Under the pieces are notes generated by a model. That model was not told where the DNA came from, searched no databases, and saw only the letters and a list, made by a program, of their open reading frames with translations. DNA of 50,889 nucleotides. Origin: an uncultured Bacteroidales bacterium (GTDB lineage Bacteria; Bacteroidota; Bacteroidia; Bacteroidales; Paludibacteraceae). Of this stretch, positions 34,070 to 43,043 are shown piece after piece. Position 1 is the first letter of the stretch. The number at the start of each line of letters is the position of its first letter. Location: NCBI GenBank assembly GCA_900320865.1, contig ONTT01000014.1, positions 1 to 50,889 on the forward strand, written 5' to 3'. Both the position numbers and the translations under genes were made by a program.

Positions 34070-34568
34070 TATGTATCTTCTCGTATTTTAACTTTTCTAA
34101 ATCATAATCCTTCCGCTCTTCATCCGGATAGCCCAGCGAGATCACACACAGCACCGTTCTGTCCTCCGGAATCCCACAGAGACCCTTAACCAATTCCTCC
34201 GCGCCTTCGCGTTGATATACCTGACACCAACAGGCACCAAGTCCCTGCTCTGCAGCTGCTAACAATATGTGCTCCGCTGCAATCGCACCATCGGCCATCC
34301 ACGTGTCACTCAGGCGGGTATCCAACACTACCACAACAGCCGCCATAGCCGTCTCGAACATCTGACTTCCGTACGTTCGACAACTCGCCATTGGACGCAA
34401 CTTCGCCTCGTCGCGCACTACCACAAACTCCCATGGATTGGTGCGCTTGGACGACGGAGACATCAACGCGCAGCGCAGAAGATAATCTATCTTCTCCTGC
34501 TCCACAGGCTGATTCGTATACTTACGAATCGACCGTCTATGCTGGCATAATTGTATAAATGAGTCCAT
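34038..34568 (-). CDS. Nitroreductase-family flavoprotein
   Basis: 176 residues of the NfsB/FRP-like fold: RRSIRKYTNQPVEQEKIDYL, MSPSSKRTNPWEFVVVRD, AAEHILLAAAEQGLGACWCQ and VLCVISLGYPDEE. It would bind FMN and use NAD(P)H; the natural substrate is unknown. It leads the - strand run from the promoter at 34588-34618, and its 3' end overlaps pdxA. Confidence 0.85.
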   Translation of the reverse strand: MDSFIQLCQHRRSIRKYTNQPVEQEKIDYLLRCALMSPSSKRTNPWEFVVVRDEAKLRPMASCRTYGSQMFETAMAAVVVVLDTRLSDTWMADGAIAAEHILLAAAEQGLGACWCQVYQREGAEELVKGLCGIPEDRTVLCVISLGYPDEERKDYDLEKLKYEKIHNETYSSNNSR

Positions 34569-34587
34569 AAATATCCAAATTAGCGTG

Positions 34588-34618
34588 CAAAGGTACTACT
34601 TTTTTCTGACATATGCAA
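34588..34618 (-). promoter_or_regulatory. Promoter of the nitroreductase-pdxA-alaS run
   Basis: Minus strand TTG (34618-34616), 20 nt, TACCTTTG (34595-34588). Confidence 0.72.
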
Positions 34619-34634
34619 ACAAAATACAAAAAAA

Positions 34635-34656
34635 GAGCCCCAAAGGGCTCGTTTTT
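34635..34656. terminator. Terminator-like hairpin between divergent promoters
   Basis: GAGCCC (34635-34640), loop CAAA, GGGCTC (34645-34650). A poly-T tract follows on both strands: GTTTTT on +, TTTTTTTG on -. No gene ends here; it sits between the nitroreductase and pepP promoters. Confidence 0.65.
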
Positions 34657-34685
34657 GGCTGCAAGTAAGAAAATATCTCGTTTTT

Positions 34686-34716
34686 TTGGATAATTGCAAA
34701 AAAAAGTGTAACTTTG
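34686..34716 (+). promoter_or_regulatory. Promoter of pepP
   Basis: TTG (34686-34688), 20 nt, TAACTTTG (34709-34716). The pepP ATG at 34736 is only about 13 nt beyond the expected start point. Confidence 0.75.
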
Positions 34717-34735
34717 CAGCCAAATTGGAAGTATT

Positions 34736-36514
34736 ATGAATGTATTAGATCGTTTAGCTGCCTTACGAGCAGCGATGAAAGAAGCAAAGGTCGCAGCGTA
34801 TGTGGTGCCGGGAAATGACCCGCACGCAAGTGAATATATGGCGTCGCACTGGTGTGAGATGCAATGGTTGTCGGGCTTCAACGGAGAGTCCGGAACGATG
34901 GTGGTGACGACCGACAAAGCGTTGCTTTGGACCGATAGTCGTTATTACCTGCAGGCCGGAATCGAACTAAAAGACTCTACCATCGAACTCATGCGCGAAT
35001 CGGATATTGACTGTCCTTCCGTCGTGGATTGGCTGGCAGAGAACGTGCAAGGCCTTGTGGGCGTCAATCCGGAGATGTTCTCGGTGAATGATTTTTCCGC
35101 TTGGAATGAGAAAATAGCCCTTAAATCCATCGATCTCATCAAACCGCTTTGGATCGAAGGTCGTCCGGCTATTCCGCAAGACAAACTCTATCCCTACTCG
35201 GCTGATTTTGCCGGAGAAACCGTAGAGTCCAAACTGGCGAGAATGAGAGAGAAATTAGTCGCTCTGCATGGCGATGCCATTATCGTAAGCGCATTGGACG
35301 AAATCGCTTGGCTACTTAACATCCGCGGAAACGATGTAGAGTACAATCCGGTAGTCATCTCCTATGTCGTACTCAAAGCAGATAAATGTACGCTCTTCGT
35401 GGATGCGAACAAGATCGATACGGTCGCTCGTAACTACCTGGATTTCAACAACATAGACGTGCAACCGTACGAGGCAGTATTCGAGTATATCGCGCGCCTC
35501 AGCGGCACGGTTATCTACGATGGAGCACGCGTCAATGAAGCGCTTTTCGAAGCCATTCCTGCGGGTCGCAAGAAGATCAACACCAAGTCGCCGATTCTCA
35601 TCGATAAGGCGCATAAGAATGCCGTTGAGTTAGAGGGGGAACGCATCGCCATGAGGCAGGATGCAGCAGCTCTCACGCGTTTCTTCAAATGGCTCGAAGA
35701 AGAGGCCTTCGCGAACGGTAAGACACAAACGGAATGGGACCTCATGGAGAAACTGCATGCGTTCCGCGACATGGGCGAGAACTTCGTAGAAGAATCTTTC
35801 GGAACAATTGCGGGTTACAAAGGCAATGGTGCTATTGTCCATTATGCCGCAACGAAGGACAACTGCGCGGAAGTCAAACCGGAAGGAATGCTCTTGCTTG
35901 ATTCCGGAGGGCAGTACCTGGACGGAACAACCGATATCACACGTACGGTATGGCTCGGCGGTGAGATACCGGCACAGGCCAAACGTGATTATACGTACGT
36001 CTTAAAAGGTCATATAGCGCTCCAGACGGCTCGTTTCCCCAGAGGCACAAGAGGCAACCAACTCGACGCACTGGCTAAGCAGTTTATGTGGGAAGCAGGC
36101 ATCACTTTCGGACATGGTACGGGCCACGGCGTCGGCCATTTCTTAGGCTGCCATGAAGGTCCGCAGAACGTACGCACGGATAACAACCCCACTCCGCTTG
36201 AGGTAGGACATATCGTCTCTGACGAACCGGGTATCTATCGCACCGGTCAATGGGGCATCCGCACGGAGAACCTGATCACGGTCACCCCTGCCAAACAGAC
36301 CGAAGCCACGACGACCGAAGACGAATGGCTGACGTTCGAGACCCTCACGCTCTGTTTCTACGACACGAACCTCATAGACATGTCTCTCATGACCGATAAG
36401 GAGATCGCGTGGATTAACGCCTATCATGAGCGCGTCTATAAAGAGACAGCCCCGCTGCTGAATGCAGACGAGGCTGACTTCCTTGCACGCAAATGTGCGC
36501 CTATACATCTCTAA
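34736..36514 (+). CDS. pepP: Xaa-Pro aminopeptidase (aminopeptidase P, M24B)
   Basis: 592 residues, the long three-domain form. The creatinase-like N-terminal domains contain VVPGNDPHASEYMASHW and GFNGESGTMVVT. The pita-bread catalytic domain shows the five metal ligands: LLLDSGGQYLDGTTDITRT (two Asp), GHGTGHGVGHFLGCHEGP (His), DEPGIYRTGQ (Glu) and RTENLITV (Glu). It removes N-terminal residues before proline, in the cytosol. It has its own promoter; the 3' end overlaps htpG tail to tail by 4 bp. Confidence 0.93.
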   Translation: MNVLDRLAALRAAMKEAKVAAYVVPGNDPHASEYMASHWCEMQWLSGFNGESGTMVVTTDKALLWTDSRYYLQAGIELKDSTIELMRESDIDCPSVVDWLAENVQGLVGVNPEMFSVNDFSAWNEKIALKSIDLIKPLWIEGRPAIPQDKLYPYSADFAGETVESKLARMREKLVALHGDAIIVSALDEIAWLLNIRGNDVEYNPVVISYVVLKADKCTLFVDANKIDTVARNYLDFNNIDVQPYEAVFEYIARLSGTVIYDGARVNEALFEAIPAGRKKINTKSPILIDKAHKNAVELEGERIAMRQDAAALTRFFKWLEEEAFANGKTQTEWDLMEKLHAFRDMGENFVEESFGTIAGYKGNGAIVHYAATKDNCAEVKPEGMLLLDSGGQYLDGTTDITRTVWLGGEIPAQAKRDYTYVLKGHIALQTARFPRGTRGNQLDALAKQFMWEAGITFGHGTGHGVGHFLGCHEGPQNVRTDNNPTPLEVGHIVSDEPGIYRTGQWGIRTENLITVTPAKQTEATTTEDEWLTFETLTLCFYDTNLIDMSLMTDKEIAWINAYHERVYKETAPLLNADEADFLARKCAPIHL

Positions 36515-38445
36515 AGAAGTTCTACGCTTCGGTTAACGAACTTCGCTAAGGCTTCGCCCTTGAGTTGACCGGACGCCAGTAGCGCGATGTCGATGAGTTG
36601 CTTGATACGCTCATCCTCATTCGCCAAAGAATAGACCGTTTTCACGACGGTCTCTTTCTTTCCGTCTTTCTCCACTTCTTCTTGAACCTCCTCGCTTGTC
36701 TCTTTTCCTACCAGCTCCTGAATAAGCGGGTGATTGGTGTTCACCACGAGGTTGTATTGGTCCGGCATCTGGCCGTAGAAGGACATTCCTTGCTGATGCG
36801 CCGCCATCTCTTTCATTCGGCGCATAAACTCGTTCTGAGTCAGGAAGACAGGTAGTGCGTCAGCTGCAGCTGCTTCGCAGGTTACATAGTAACGCAGTTT
36901 GTCGGCATCACTCGGCAGCAATCCTTCAAACGCCTTCCGCAGCCCTTCTTTCTGTTCGTCGGAGTACGTATCTTTCGCCGTCTCTTCTTTCTTGATCAGG
37001 TTCTCAATCGTGTCGCTATCCACACGTACGAAACGCAGTTTCTCGTTCTTTTGCTCCGCCTGTGACATACAATGCACGTCCAACTCGCCATCCTGCAGCA
37101 GCACGTCGTACCCCTTCGCTTTCGCACGCTCGATATAGGTATAGTTAGCGTCCGCATCCTGGGTATAAAGGATCACCATGTTACCATCCTTATCTACCTG
37201 ATTCTCACGCACTTTATCCTTGTATTCCTCGAGTGTGAAGTAGTCGCCGTTTAAGTTCTTGAGCAAGGCAAAGTCTTTCGCTTTCTCGTAGAACTTCTCA
37301 TCGGTCAGCATACCGAACTGGATGAACATCTTGATATCATCCCATTTGGAAACAAAGTTCTCGCGGTCGTTCTTGAACATCTCTGCCAGTTTGTCAGCCA
37401 CTTTCTTGGTGATATAGCCGCTGATCTTCTTCACGTTGTTATCGCTCTGCAGGTAACTACGACTCACGTTCAGCGGAATATCCGGACTGTCGATGACGCC
37501 GTGCAGCAAGGTCAGGTACTCCGGCACGATGTTCTCCACCTCATCGGTCACATAGACCTGGTTGCAATAGAGTTGGATCTTGTTACGATGGACATCGAGG
37601 TTCGACTTGATCTTTGGGAAATAGAGAATACCCGTCAGGTTGAACGGATAGTCCACATTCAGATGGATATGGAAGAGCGGTTCGTCCATCTGCATCGGAT
37701 AGAGTTCGTGGTAGAACTTATCATAATCCTCATCCTTCAGGTCAGCCGGCTTACGGGTCCACGCGGGGTTAATATCGTTGATGATGTTCTCTTCGTCCAA
37801 CTCGACCTCCTTACCGTCTTTCCACTCTTTCTTCTTACCGAACGCGATCTCTACCGGCAGGAACTTACAGTATTTCTTCAAAAGCCCTTCGATCGTCGCA
37901 TCCTCGAGATATTGACTGAACTCATCGTCGATATGCAGTACTACATCCGTTCCGCGCTCCGCTTTGATGGTCTCTTCCATCGTGTATTCCGGGTTGCCTT
38001 CGCAGCTCCAGTGAACCGCCTTGGCGTCCTCTTGATACGAAAGCGAGAAGATCTCCACTTTCTTGCTCACCATGAAAGCCGAGTAGAAACCGAGACCGAA
38101 ATGACCAATAATAGCCTCCGTGCGATCTTTGTATTTGTTTACAAACTCTTCCGCTCCGGAGAATGCAATCTGGTTAATGAACTTATCTACCTCCTCAGCC
38201 GTCATGCCGATACCGTGATCACTTACGGTCAGGGTCTTCTTTTCCTTATTTATCGTAACGCGTACACGCGTATCACCCAAATCACCCTTTACTTCGCCTA
38301 CCGAACTCAGGGTTTTCAACTTCTGCGTTGCATCCACGGCATTCGAGATCAACTCACGCAAGAAGATCTCATGGTCGGAATACAAAAATTTCTTAATCAC
38401 GGGGAAGATGTTATCACTCGTCACCCCAATATTTCCTTTTGCCAT
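36511..38445 (-). CDS. htpG: Chaperone HtpG (Hsp90)
   Basis: 644 residues. The N-terminal GHKL ATPase has FLRELISNAVDATQKL (Glu and Asn), VSDHGIGMT, GHFGLGFYSAFMVS and GTDVVLHID. The middle domain has GVIDSPDIPLNVSRSYLQ with the catalytic Arg. The acidic insert KEVELDEENIINDINPAWT and dimerisation domain follow. It is an ATP-dependent chaperone of the cytosol. It stands alone; the upstream region contains a heptamer array and a perfect 15-bp palindrome (38516-38530) that might be an operator. Confidence 0.95.
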   Translation of the reverse strand: MAKGNIGVTSDNIFPVIKKFLYSDHEIFLRELISNAVDATQKLKTLSSVGEVKGDLGDTRVRVTINKEKKTLTVSDHGIGMTAEEVDKFINQIAFSGAEEFVNKYKDRTEAIIGHFGLGFYSAFMVSKKVEIFSLSYQEDAKAVHWSCEGNPEYTMEETIKAERGTDVVLHIDDEFSQYLEDATIEGLLKKYCKFLPVEIAFGKKKEWKDGKEVELDEENIINDINPAWTRKPADLKDEDYDKFYHELYPMQMDEPLFHIHLNVDYPFNLTGILYFPKIKSNLDVHRNKIQLYCNQVYVTDEVENIVPEYLTLLHGVIDSPDIPLNVSRSYLQSDNNVKKISGYITKKVADKLAEMFKNDRENFVSKWDDIKMFIQFGMLTDEKFYEKAKDFALLKNLNGDYFTLEEYKDKVRENQVDKDGNMVILYTQDADANYTYIERAKAKGYDVLLQDGELDVHCMSQAEQKNEKLRFVRVDSDTIENLIKKEETAKDTYSDEQKEGLRKAFEGLLPSDADKLRYYVTCEAAAADALPVFLTQNEFMRRMKEMAAHQQGMSFYGQMPDQYNLVVNTNHPLIQELVGKETSEEVQEEVEKDGKKETVVKTVYSLANEDERIKQLIDIALLASGQLKGEALAKFVNRSVELL

Positions 38446-38463
38446 ATTAATTGTGTTTTAAAA

Positions 38464-38498
38464 TTTTCAATTTTTCATTTATCAATTATCAATTCTTA
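38464..38498. repeat. Degenerate heptamer array upstream of htpG
   Basis: TTTTCAA, TTTTTCA, TTTATCA, ATTATCA, ATTCTTA in 7-bp register on the + strand, 18 bp before the htpG start. Confidence 0.7.
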
Positions 38499-38515
38499 TG
38501 CCTCTACATAAATAT

Positions 38516-38530
38516 CTGCCAAATTGGCAG
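38516..38530. promoter_or_regulatory. Perfect palindrome between htpG and the barrel gene
   Basis: CTGCCAAATTGGCAG, 7-bp arms around one A. It lies 71 bp from the htpG start and just upstream of the -33 region of the barrel promoter. A dimeric-repressor site is possible; no known regulator box is recognised. Confidence 0.4.
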
Positions 38531-38547
38531 AAAAAGCACAAAAATAT

Positions 38548-38578
38548 TTGCATATACCAAAAAAAAGTTGTACTTTTG
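38548..38578 (+). promoter_or_regulatory. Promoter of the outer-membrane barrel gene
   Basis: TTG (38548-38550), 20 nt, TACTTTTG (38571-38578). The expected start point is at about 38584, only a few bases before the ATG codons at 38588 and 38591. Confidence 0.75.
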
Positions 38579-38587
38579 CACCCAGTT

Positions 38588-39247
38588 ATGATGAAACGAA
38601 TTGTATTTATCCTTTTCGCCCTCTGCTGCCTCTGCTGCGGAGTGCGAGCAGAGAATCGTTGGGGCGTGATCGATCGGCCTCATGAGATTCGTGTGGGTTG
38701 GGGAGACCAGCTCTTTGAGACCTTGATGTGGCATAAACCCACAGCTATCATCACCTCCATGCCTACCACCTGGCAAAAGACCTACAAAGAGAACTTCGTC
38801 TACAGCCAGCATATATGGGTGGAGTATCATTATCGCTTTAAGTACTGGGTGTCCTTCGGCGGTATGATCGACGGTAGTGGTGTGCAGTGGGACGATGTGA
38901 TACGAGACGGATCGGGCGCAGAAGTCGGACGAAACAAGAACCAACATTTCTTCAACTTGGTCATCATGCCTACGGTGCGTTTCACCTATTACCATCATCC
39001 GAATGTCAACCTCTATTCCGGGCTTGGATTTGGACTCGATATCAACGGAGGGACGGAAACCGACGCCAAAGGACGCCACACAGCTGTCGGAGCTGCGGTG
39101 AACGTTACGGTCTTCGGCGTAAGTGCGAACTACAAACAGTTCTTCGCAACCTTCGATCTGGGCGGTATGACGGCTCTCCAGAATGCCAATGTCATCTATA
39201 TGGCCCTCTCCCGAATGATGAATGTCAGCGTGGGCATGCGATTCTAA
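38588..39247 (+). CDS. Outer-membrane beta-barrel protein
   Basis: ATG 38588 (or 38591) gives 219 residues with a signal peptide (MMKRIVFILFALCCLCCGVRA). The mature part alternates polar and hydrophobic strands (HIWVEYHYRFKYWVSFGG, PTVRFTYYHHPNVNLYSGLG, NVTVFGVSANYKQFFATFDL) and ends in aromatic MNVSVGMRF, a C-terminal Phe typical of barrel insertion. About eight strands are expected. Specific function unknown. The promoter is so close that the transcript has almost no leader. Confidence 0.75.
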   Translation: MMKRIVFILFALCCLCCGVRAENRWGVIDRPHEIRVGWGDQLFETLMWHKPTAIITSMPTTWQKTYKENFVYSQHIWVEYHYRFKYWVSFGGMIDGSGVQWDDVIRDGSGAEVGRNKNQHFFNLVIMPTVRFTYYHHPNVNLYSGLGFGLDINGGTETDAKGRHTAVGAAVNVTVFGVSANYKQFFATFDLGGMTALQNANVIYMALSRMMNVSVGMRF

Positions 39248-39267
39248 AACATCAAAATTCGACCATA

Positions 39268-40617
39268 ATGAAATCACCAATCACCAATATCCAATTACCA
39301 ATAGCATTATTATTCTTAATAATGCTCTCCTCCTGCCAGTTCCGCGACGACTACACGGTCGATTTCACGGACTTAGATGCAGCGAAGGATCTGAAGTTTA
39401 AAGTCATCAGCGTTTCGGAGACCGACCTCAGCGAAGGTCTGCCTTACTGCTGTTATCTGCCGGATGGAACCCCCATCTCGGAGTATAACGAAGCCATAGA
39501 AGACAGTTCCTCCGATCGATTCCAAAAACCGCAGACCAGCAGCGTGACCGGAACTGCTATCATTCAGGAACTGCTCAAATACGGCAACCAGAACAAAGTC
39601 ATCGAGATCGTCGGCACCTACCCCAGTATCGATAGCGATGTCAATCTGGTCACCCTGTCCGGCAAAGTCATGCTTCCCAAGGGACGTAAACCGAAACGTA
39701 TGATTCTCGTTAGCCATTATACCGTGGGTTCCAATGCCGAAGCACCCTCCAATTGCTTCTCGCTCGAAGGCGTGCTCGTCAAACTCGGCTACGGACTTAT
39801 CATCCCCGATTACCTCGGCTATGGCGTGACGGTGGATCGCGTGCATCCCTATCTCGTGATGACTGAGACGGCCATCCATGTCACCGATATGTACTTCGCT
39901 GTGCGCGATTGGCTCAAAGCCGTCGATATGGCGCCCGAATACGACGATATCTATCTCATGGGCTATAGCCAAGGCGGAGCAAACACCATGGCCGTCGAGT
40001 ACCTCTGTGAGATGGCTTATAACGACCCTGCCGACACGGCTTATTACATCCCCATCCACCGCGTTTTTGCCGGAGGTGGTCCCTACGACGTGAAGGCTAC
40101 CTTCGAGCGCTTTGTCACAACCGACACTGCCGGCTATCCGGTCGCTGTACCACTGGTGCTGCAAGGAATGATTAAAGGCAATAACCTCAGTCTCACCATG
40201 GAAGACCTGATTCAACCATGGCTCTGCGAACATATCGACGATTGGGTGAACAGCAAGCGCTATACCACCGCGCAGATCAACCAACTCATCGGCACCAAAG
40301 TCACCCACGAGATCCTCACGCCAATCGCGATGGACCAGACATCCGACAAAGTGGCGGAACTCTATAAGGCAATGACCGAGAACTCGATCGCTATCTTCAA
40401 CTGGACACCCGAGGCTTCGGTCTATATCATGCATTCCATGGACGACGAGACCGTACCTTACACCAATGCGACCAACGCCAAAGCAAAATGGAGAGACGCG
40501 AATATCACCTATAACTTCGGCCACTATGGCACGCATGTCCTGACCTGCCTCCGTTTTATCGGTTCCGTTCAACAACTCCTCATACAAGAAGAGGAAGAAA
40601 GGAGTCAATATGAATAA
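39268..40617 (+). CDS. Alpha/beta-hydrolase lipoprotein (secretory lipase-like)
   Basis: ATG 39268 gives 449 residues with a lipoprotein signal (IALLFLIMLSSC). The alpha/beta-hydrolase core shows MILVSHYTVGSNAEA, GLIIPDYLGYG, the nucleophile elbow LMGYSQGGAN, a later Asp in IMHSMDDETVPY and His in NFGHYGTH. The layout resembles secretory lipases (LIP family). It would act at the cell surface or periplasm on an ester; the substrate is unknown. Codons 3-13 are encoded by an in-frame heptamer array (39273-39307). The 3' end overlaps the next lipoprotein gene by 8 bp. Confidence 0.78.
   Translation: MKSPITNIQLPIALLFLIMLSSCQFRDDYTVDFTDLDAAKDLKFKVISVSETDLSEGLPYCCYLPDGTPISEYNEAIEDSSSDRFQKPQTSSVTGTAIIQELLKYGNQNKVIEIVGTYPSIDSDVNLVTLSGKVMLPKGRKPKRMILVSHYTVGSNAEAPSNCFSLEGVLVKLGYGLIIPDYLGYGVTVDRVHPYLVMTETAIHVTDMYFAVRDWLKAVDMAPEYDDIYLMGYSQGGANTMAVEYLCEMAYNDPADTAYYIPIHRVFAGGGPYDVKATFERFVTTDTAGYPVAVPLVLQGMIKGNNLSLTMEDLIQPWLCEHIDDWVNSKRYTTAQINQLIGTKVTHEILTPIAMDQTSDKVAELYKAMTENSIAIFNWTPEASVYIMHSMDDETVPYTNATNAKAKWRDANITYNFGHYGTHVLTCLRFIGSVQQLLIQEEEERSQYE
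39273..39307. repeat. Heptamer array in the hydrolase signal peptide
   Basis: ATCACCA twice, ATATCCA, ATTACCA, ATAGCAT in 7-bp register, starting on codon 2. Encodes SPITNIQLPIA. Confidence 0.88.
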
Positions 40618-41524
40618 GTTCCGTTTACCAATTACCAATCACCAATCACTAATCGCATTATTGTTTTCAATAATAATGCTCGCTTCCTGCAACCCGGAGG
40701 CGAAGTGGGAGACCGATGATGTGATCGTGAAGATGAACATAGGTACGGTTTCTGCCGGATTCATTGAGTGTAATTTCTCGACCAATAAAGAGGCTTATTA
40801 CCTCATTGCCTGCCAACCCGCACGTTCGGATTATGACCCGATGACCGTTCAGAAACAGTTCATGACGCTGAACCTCGACTCGGCTTTTTCCGATTATCTG
40901 ATGTGGCGTAGCCGTCTGCTCTACGAAGGCGAGTTTAACATCGCGCCCTTCGAGAGCCATTCGCTCCAATATGGCGACGTCCATTTCGTCTTCACCGGCC
41001 TGCATGCCGCTACGAACTATTGGGTATATGCCTTCGTGGTGAATCCTGAGACCATGAAACCGACCGGAAAACTATTCCTCACTACCGTCAAAACAGCCAT
41101 AGGAAGTACGATGTCGATATTTTTTGAATATCGCGTGAAGGGCCGTTGGGACTACACCTACCCCATGGATGGTTACGGAAACATACGCGATATCTATCCC
41201 TATGTAACTACAACCCGGGATAGCCTCGATATCGCCAAATCGGGCGATTCGCCGGCTTTGTATTTCGCCTTGTGGTATGCTGACCTGCTTGAGTATCCGG
41301 AATGGGCCAATGTCTTATTCGGCGTCAAAGCCGTTGAGAACGACGGTTGGAACTCTTCCGTAGAGTTCGAAAAGGGACATACCTATTATACCTATATATC
41401 CGGCTTCGATGGCGCCTTCAACCATCATGTCATCTATAAGTTCAAATGGGATGGTGAATCCACCAATTATTACTTCACGGAACAGGATGCGGACCCGGAT
41501 TCAAATGATAACACCGGTCTATGA
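40610..41524 (+). CDS. Lipoprotein of unknown function
   Basis: 304 residues; lipoprotein signal ending IIMLASC. The rest has the look of one or two small beta-sandwich domains (VSAGFIECNFSTNKEAYYLI, HFVFTGLHAATNYWVYAFVV resembles a fibronectin type III end). I do not recognise a family. It overlaps the hydrolase lipoprotein (8 bp) and rlmH (ATGA) and probably belongs with the hydrolase and barrel as an envelope group. The N-terminus is encoded by an array like that of its neighbour. Confidence 0.75.
   Translation: MNKFRLPITNHQSLIALLFSIIMLASCNPEAKWETDDVIVKMNIGTVSAGFIECNFSTNKEAYYLIACQPARSDYDPMTVQKQFMTLNLDSAFSDYLMWRSRLLYEGEFNIAPFESHSLQYGDVHFVFTGLHAATNYWVYAFVVNPETMKPTGKLFLTTVKTAIGSTMSIFFEYRVKGRWDYTYPMDGYGNIRDIYPYVTTTRDSLDIAKSGDSPALYFALWYADLLEYPEWANVLFGVKAVENDGWNSSVEFEKGHTYYTYISGFDGAFNHHVIYKFKWDGESTNYYFTEQDADPDSNDNTGL
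40624..40658. repeat. Heptamer array in the second lipoprotein signal peptide
   Basis: TTTACCA, ATTACCA, ATCACCA, ATCACTA, ATCGCAT. Same family as 39273-39307 and in the same position relative to the start codon, followed in both by similar hydrophobic codons. Confidence 0.88.
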
Positions 41525-41991
41525 GAATCACCCTGCTCGTGGTTGGCAAAACCACCGATCCGCGTCTGCAAGCCCTTATCGAGGACTACCAACAGCGACT
41601 CAAACACTATATCCCGTTTGAGTTCGTTGTGGTGCCCGATATCAAAAATGCCAAGACACTCAGCCAGGAGCAACTCAAGTCCGCCGAAGGACAAGCTATC
41701 CTCTCTTTCCTTACCCCCGCCATGGACGTCCTGCTTCTGGACGAACACGGACGGGAGTTCCGCTCTATCGAATACGCCGATTTCCTGCAAAAGAAAATGG
41801 GCTCCGGAAAAGACCTCACCCTCATCATCGGCGGCGCATATGGTTTTTCTAAAGAGGTTTACGCACGCGCGAACGGAAAGATCGCGCTTTCACAAATGAC
41901 CTTTTCGCACCAGATGATACGATTAATGGCCATTGAGCAGATCTACCGCGCAATGACCATTCTTCGAGGTGAACCCTATCATCATGAGTGA
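41521..41991 (+). CDS. rlmH: 23S rRNA (pseudouridine1915-N3)-methyltransferase
   Basis: 156 residues, a SPOUT methyltransferase. The family signatures are LLVVGKTTDPRLQALIEDY, LLLDEHGREFRSIEYADFLQ, LIIGGAYGFSKEVYARA and LSQMTFSHQMIRLMAIEQIY with the C-terminal GEPYHHE. It methylates helix 69 of 23S rRNA on assembled 70S ribosomes. It overlaps the upstream lipoprotein gene (ATGA), an odd partner for a ribosome enzyme. Confidence 0.95.
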   Translation: MRITLLVVGKTTDPRLQALIEDYQQRLKHYIPFEFVVVPDIKNAKTLSQEQLKSAEGQAILSFLTPAMDVLLLDEHGREFRSIEYADFLQKKMGSGKDLTLIIGGAYGFSKEVYARANGKIALSQMTFSHQMIRLMAIEQIYRAMTILRGEPYHHE

Positions 41992-41992
41992 G

Positions 41993-42020
41993 CTCTAAAC
42001 TTTAAACTCTAAACTTTCAA
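41993..42020. repeat. Heptamer array between rlmH and the M23 peptidase gene
   Basis: CTCTAAA, CTTTAAA, CTCTAAA, CTTTCAA fill the gap between two convergent genes. Here the array follows both stop codons rather than preceding a start. Confidence 0.88.
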
Positions 42021-42023
42021 CTT

Positions 42024-43043
42024 CTACCTCACCCTTATCTTCTGCCCGATTTGCAGGATCTTGGTCTCTTTGATTTTATTCAGTCGGCAAAGCGCTTTCA
42101 CGCTCGTACCGTATTTCTTCGCGATGCCCGATAAGGTGTCGCCTTGTCTTACTTTGTGGTACTTCATGGCAGCCTGCTCGGCCTTGGCCTGCTTCATCGC
42201 CTTGATGCCGATGACGTACTCTTTCTCATTCTTCAACTTACCGGTCGCGAAATCAATCACGTTAGCCGGGTTGATCGCCTCACCCAAGTAACGCAACTCA
42301 AAATGCAAGTGACTACCGGTCGAGCGTCCTGTGTTACCACCCAAACCGATCACGTAACCGGCCGGAACACGCTCATACTCGTCTATGAGCGGACGGCTTA
42401 AATGGCCATAGACGGTCTCCAGTCCGTTCTCATGACGAATCACAACGAAGTAACCGTAACCGCGCGGGTCCCATCCTACGATACGCACCTGACCTTCCCA
42501 TGCGGAACGAATACTGTCGCCCACCTGCACTTTGATATCCGTACCTTTGTGCATGCGGTTTCGGCGCCAGCCGTAAGGACTCGTCACATAACCCGGAGCG
42601 GGCAATACAAACCCGTCCATCGCTACATGCACGTCATCTTTAATGCTGTCAAACAACGTGCCATACGGATTCACGCGCTCGTCCGTCCAATTGAAGCGAT
42701 AGATGCTATCCGCAGGGTGATGATTCATCAATGCCGTATCCAGAAGAGACTGCGGGGTGATCTTATACACTACATCGCCGTCTTTGGTACGCACAATGAT
42801 CTTACCCGGCAACAGTTCCAGGTCGCAACCCAGAATCAAGGTGTCATGCGAGAACAAACCCGCCAGACACTCCGGCAACTGGGTGGCACGCACGTCGATA
42901 TCATCCAACTCTTCCAGTTCATCGCCTTCGCTATCTACCGCCGCACTGTCCAAAGGCGTATTCGGCGCAGCAGGGATATGTTGCGCAGCGGCAAAGAAAC
43001 TGAAGGCCGCCAAGAAGGCGATTACAAACAATCCTCTTTTCAT
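42024..43043 (-). CDS. M23 peptidase with C-terminal LysM domain
   Basis: 339 residues with a signal peptide ([18 protein letters not shown]). The LytM/M23 peptidase has [14 protein letters not shown] (first zinc ligands), YGHLSRPL and [11 protein letters not shown] with the His-x-His motif. The C-terminal LysM reads [20 protein letters not shown]. It would cleave peptidoglycan cross-links or act as an amidase activator; the ligands look intact. It is translationally coupled to the EF-hand gene upstream (ATGA). Confidence 0.9.
   Translation of the reverse strand: MKRGLFVIAFLAAFSFFAAAQHIPAAPNTPLDSAAVDSEGDELEELDDIDVRATQLPECLAGLFSHDTLILGCDLELLPGKIIVRTKDGDVVYKITPQSLLDTALMNHHPADSIYRFNWTDERVNPYGTLFDSIKDDVHVAMDGFVLPAPGYVTSPYGWRRNRMHKGTDIKVQVGDSIRSAWEGQVRIVGWDPRGYGYFVVIRHENGLETVYGHLSRPLIDEYERVPAGYVIGLGGNTGRSTGSHLHFELRYLGEAINPANVIDFATGKLKNEKEYVIGIKAMKQAKAEQAAMKYHKVRQGDTLSGIAKKYGTSVKALCRLNKIKETKILQIGQKIRVR

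Noticed and set aside
37501-38511. 336-codon + strand frame opposite htpG
   Set aside because: Shadow of htpG; all Hsp90 motifs are on the other strand.
39373-40638. 421-codon minus-strand frame
   Set aside because: Antisense to the alpha/beta-hydrolase lipoprotein, which has a signal peptide and an intact nucleophile elbow.
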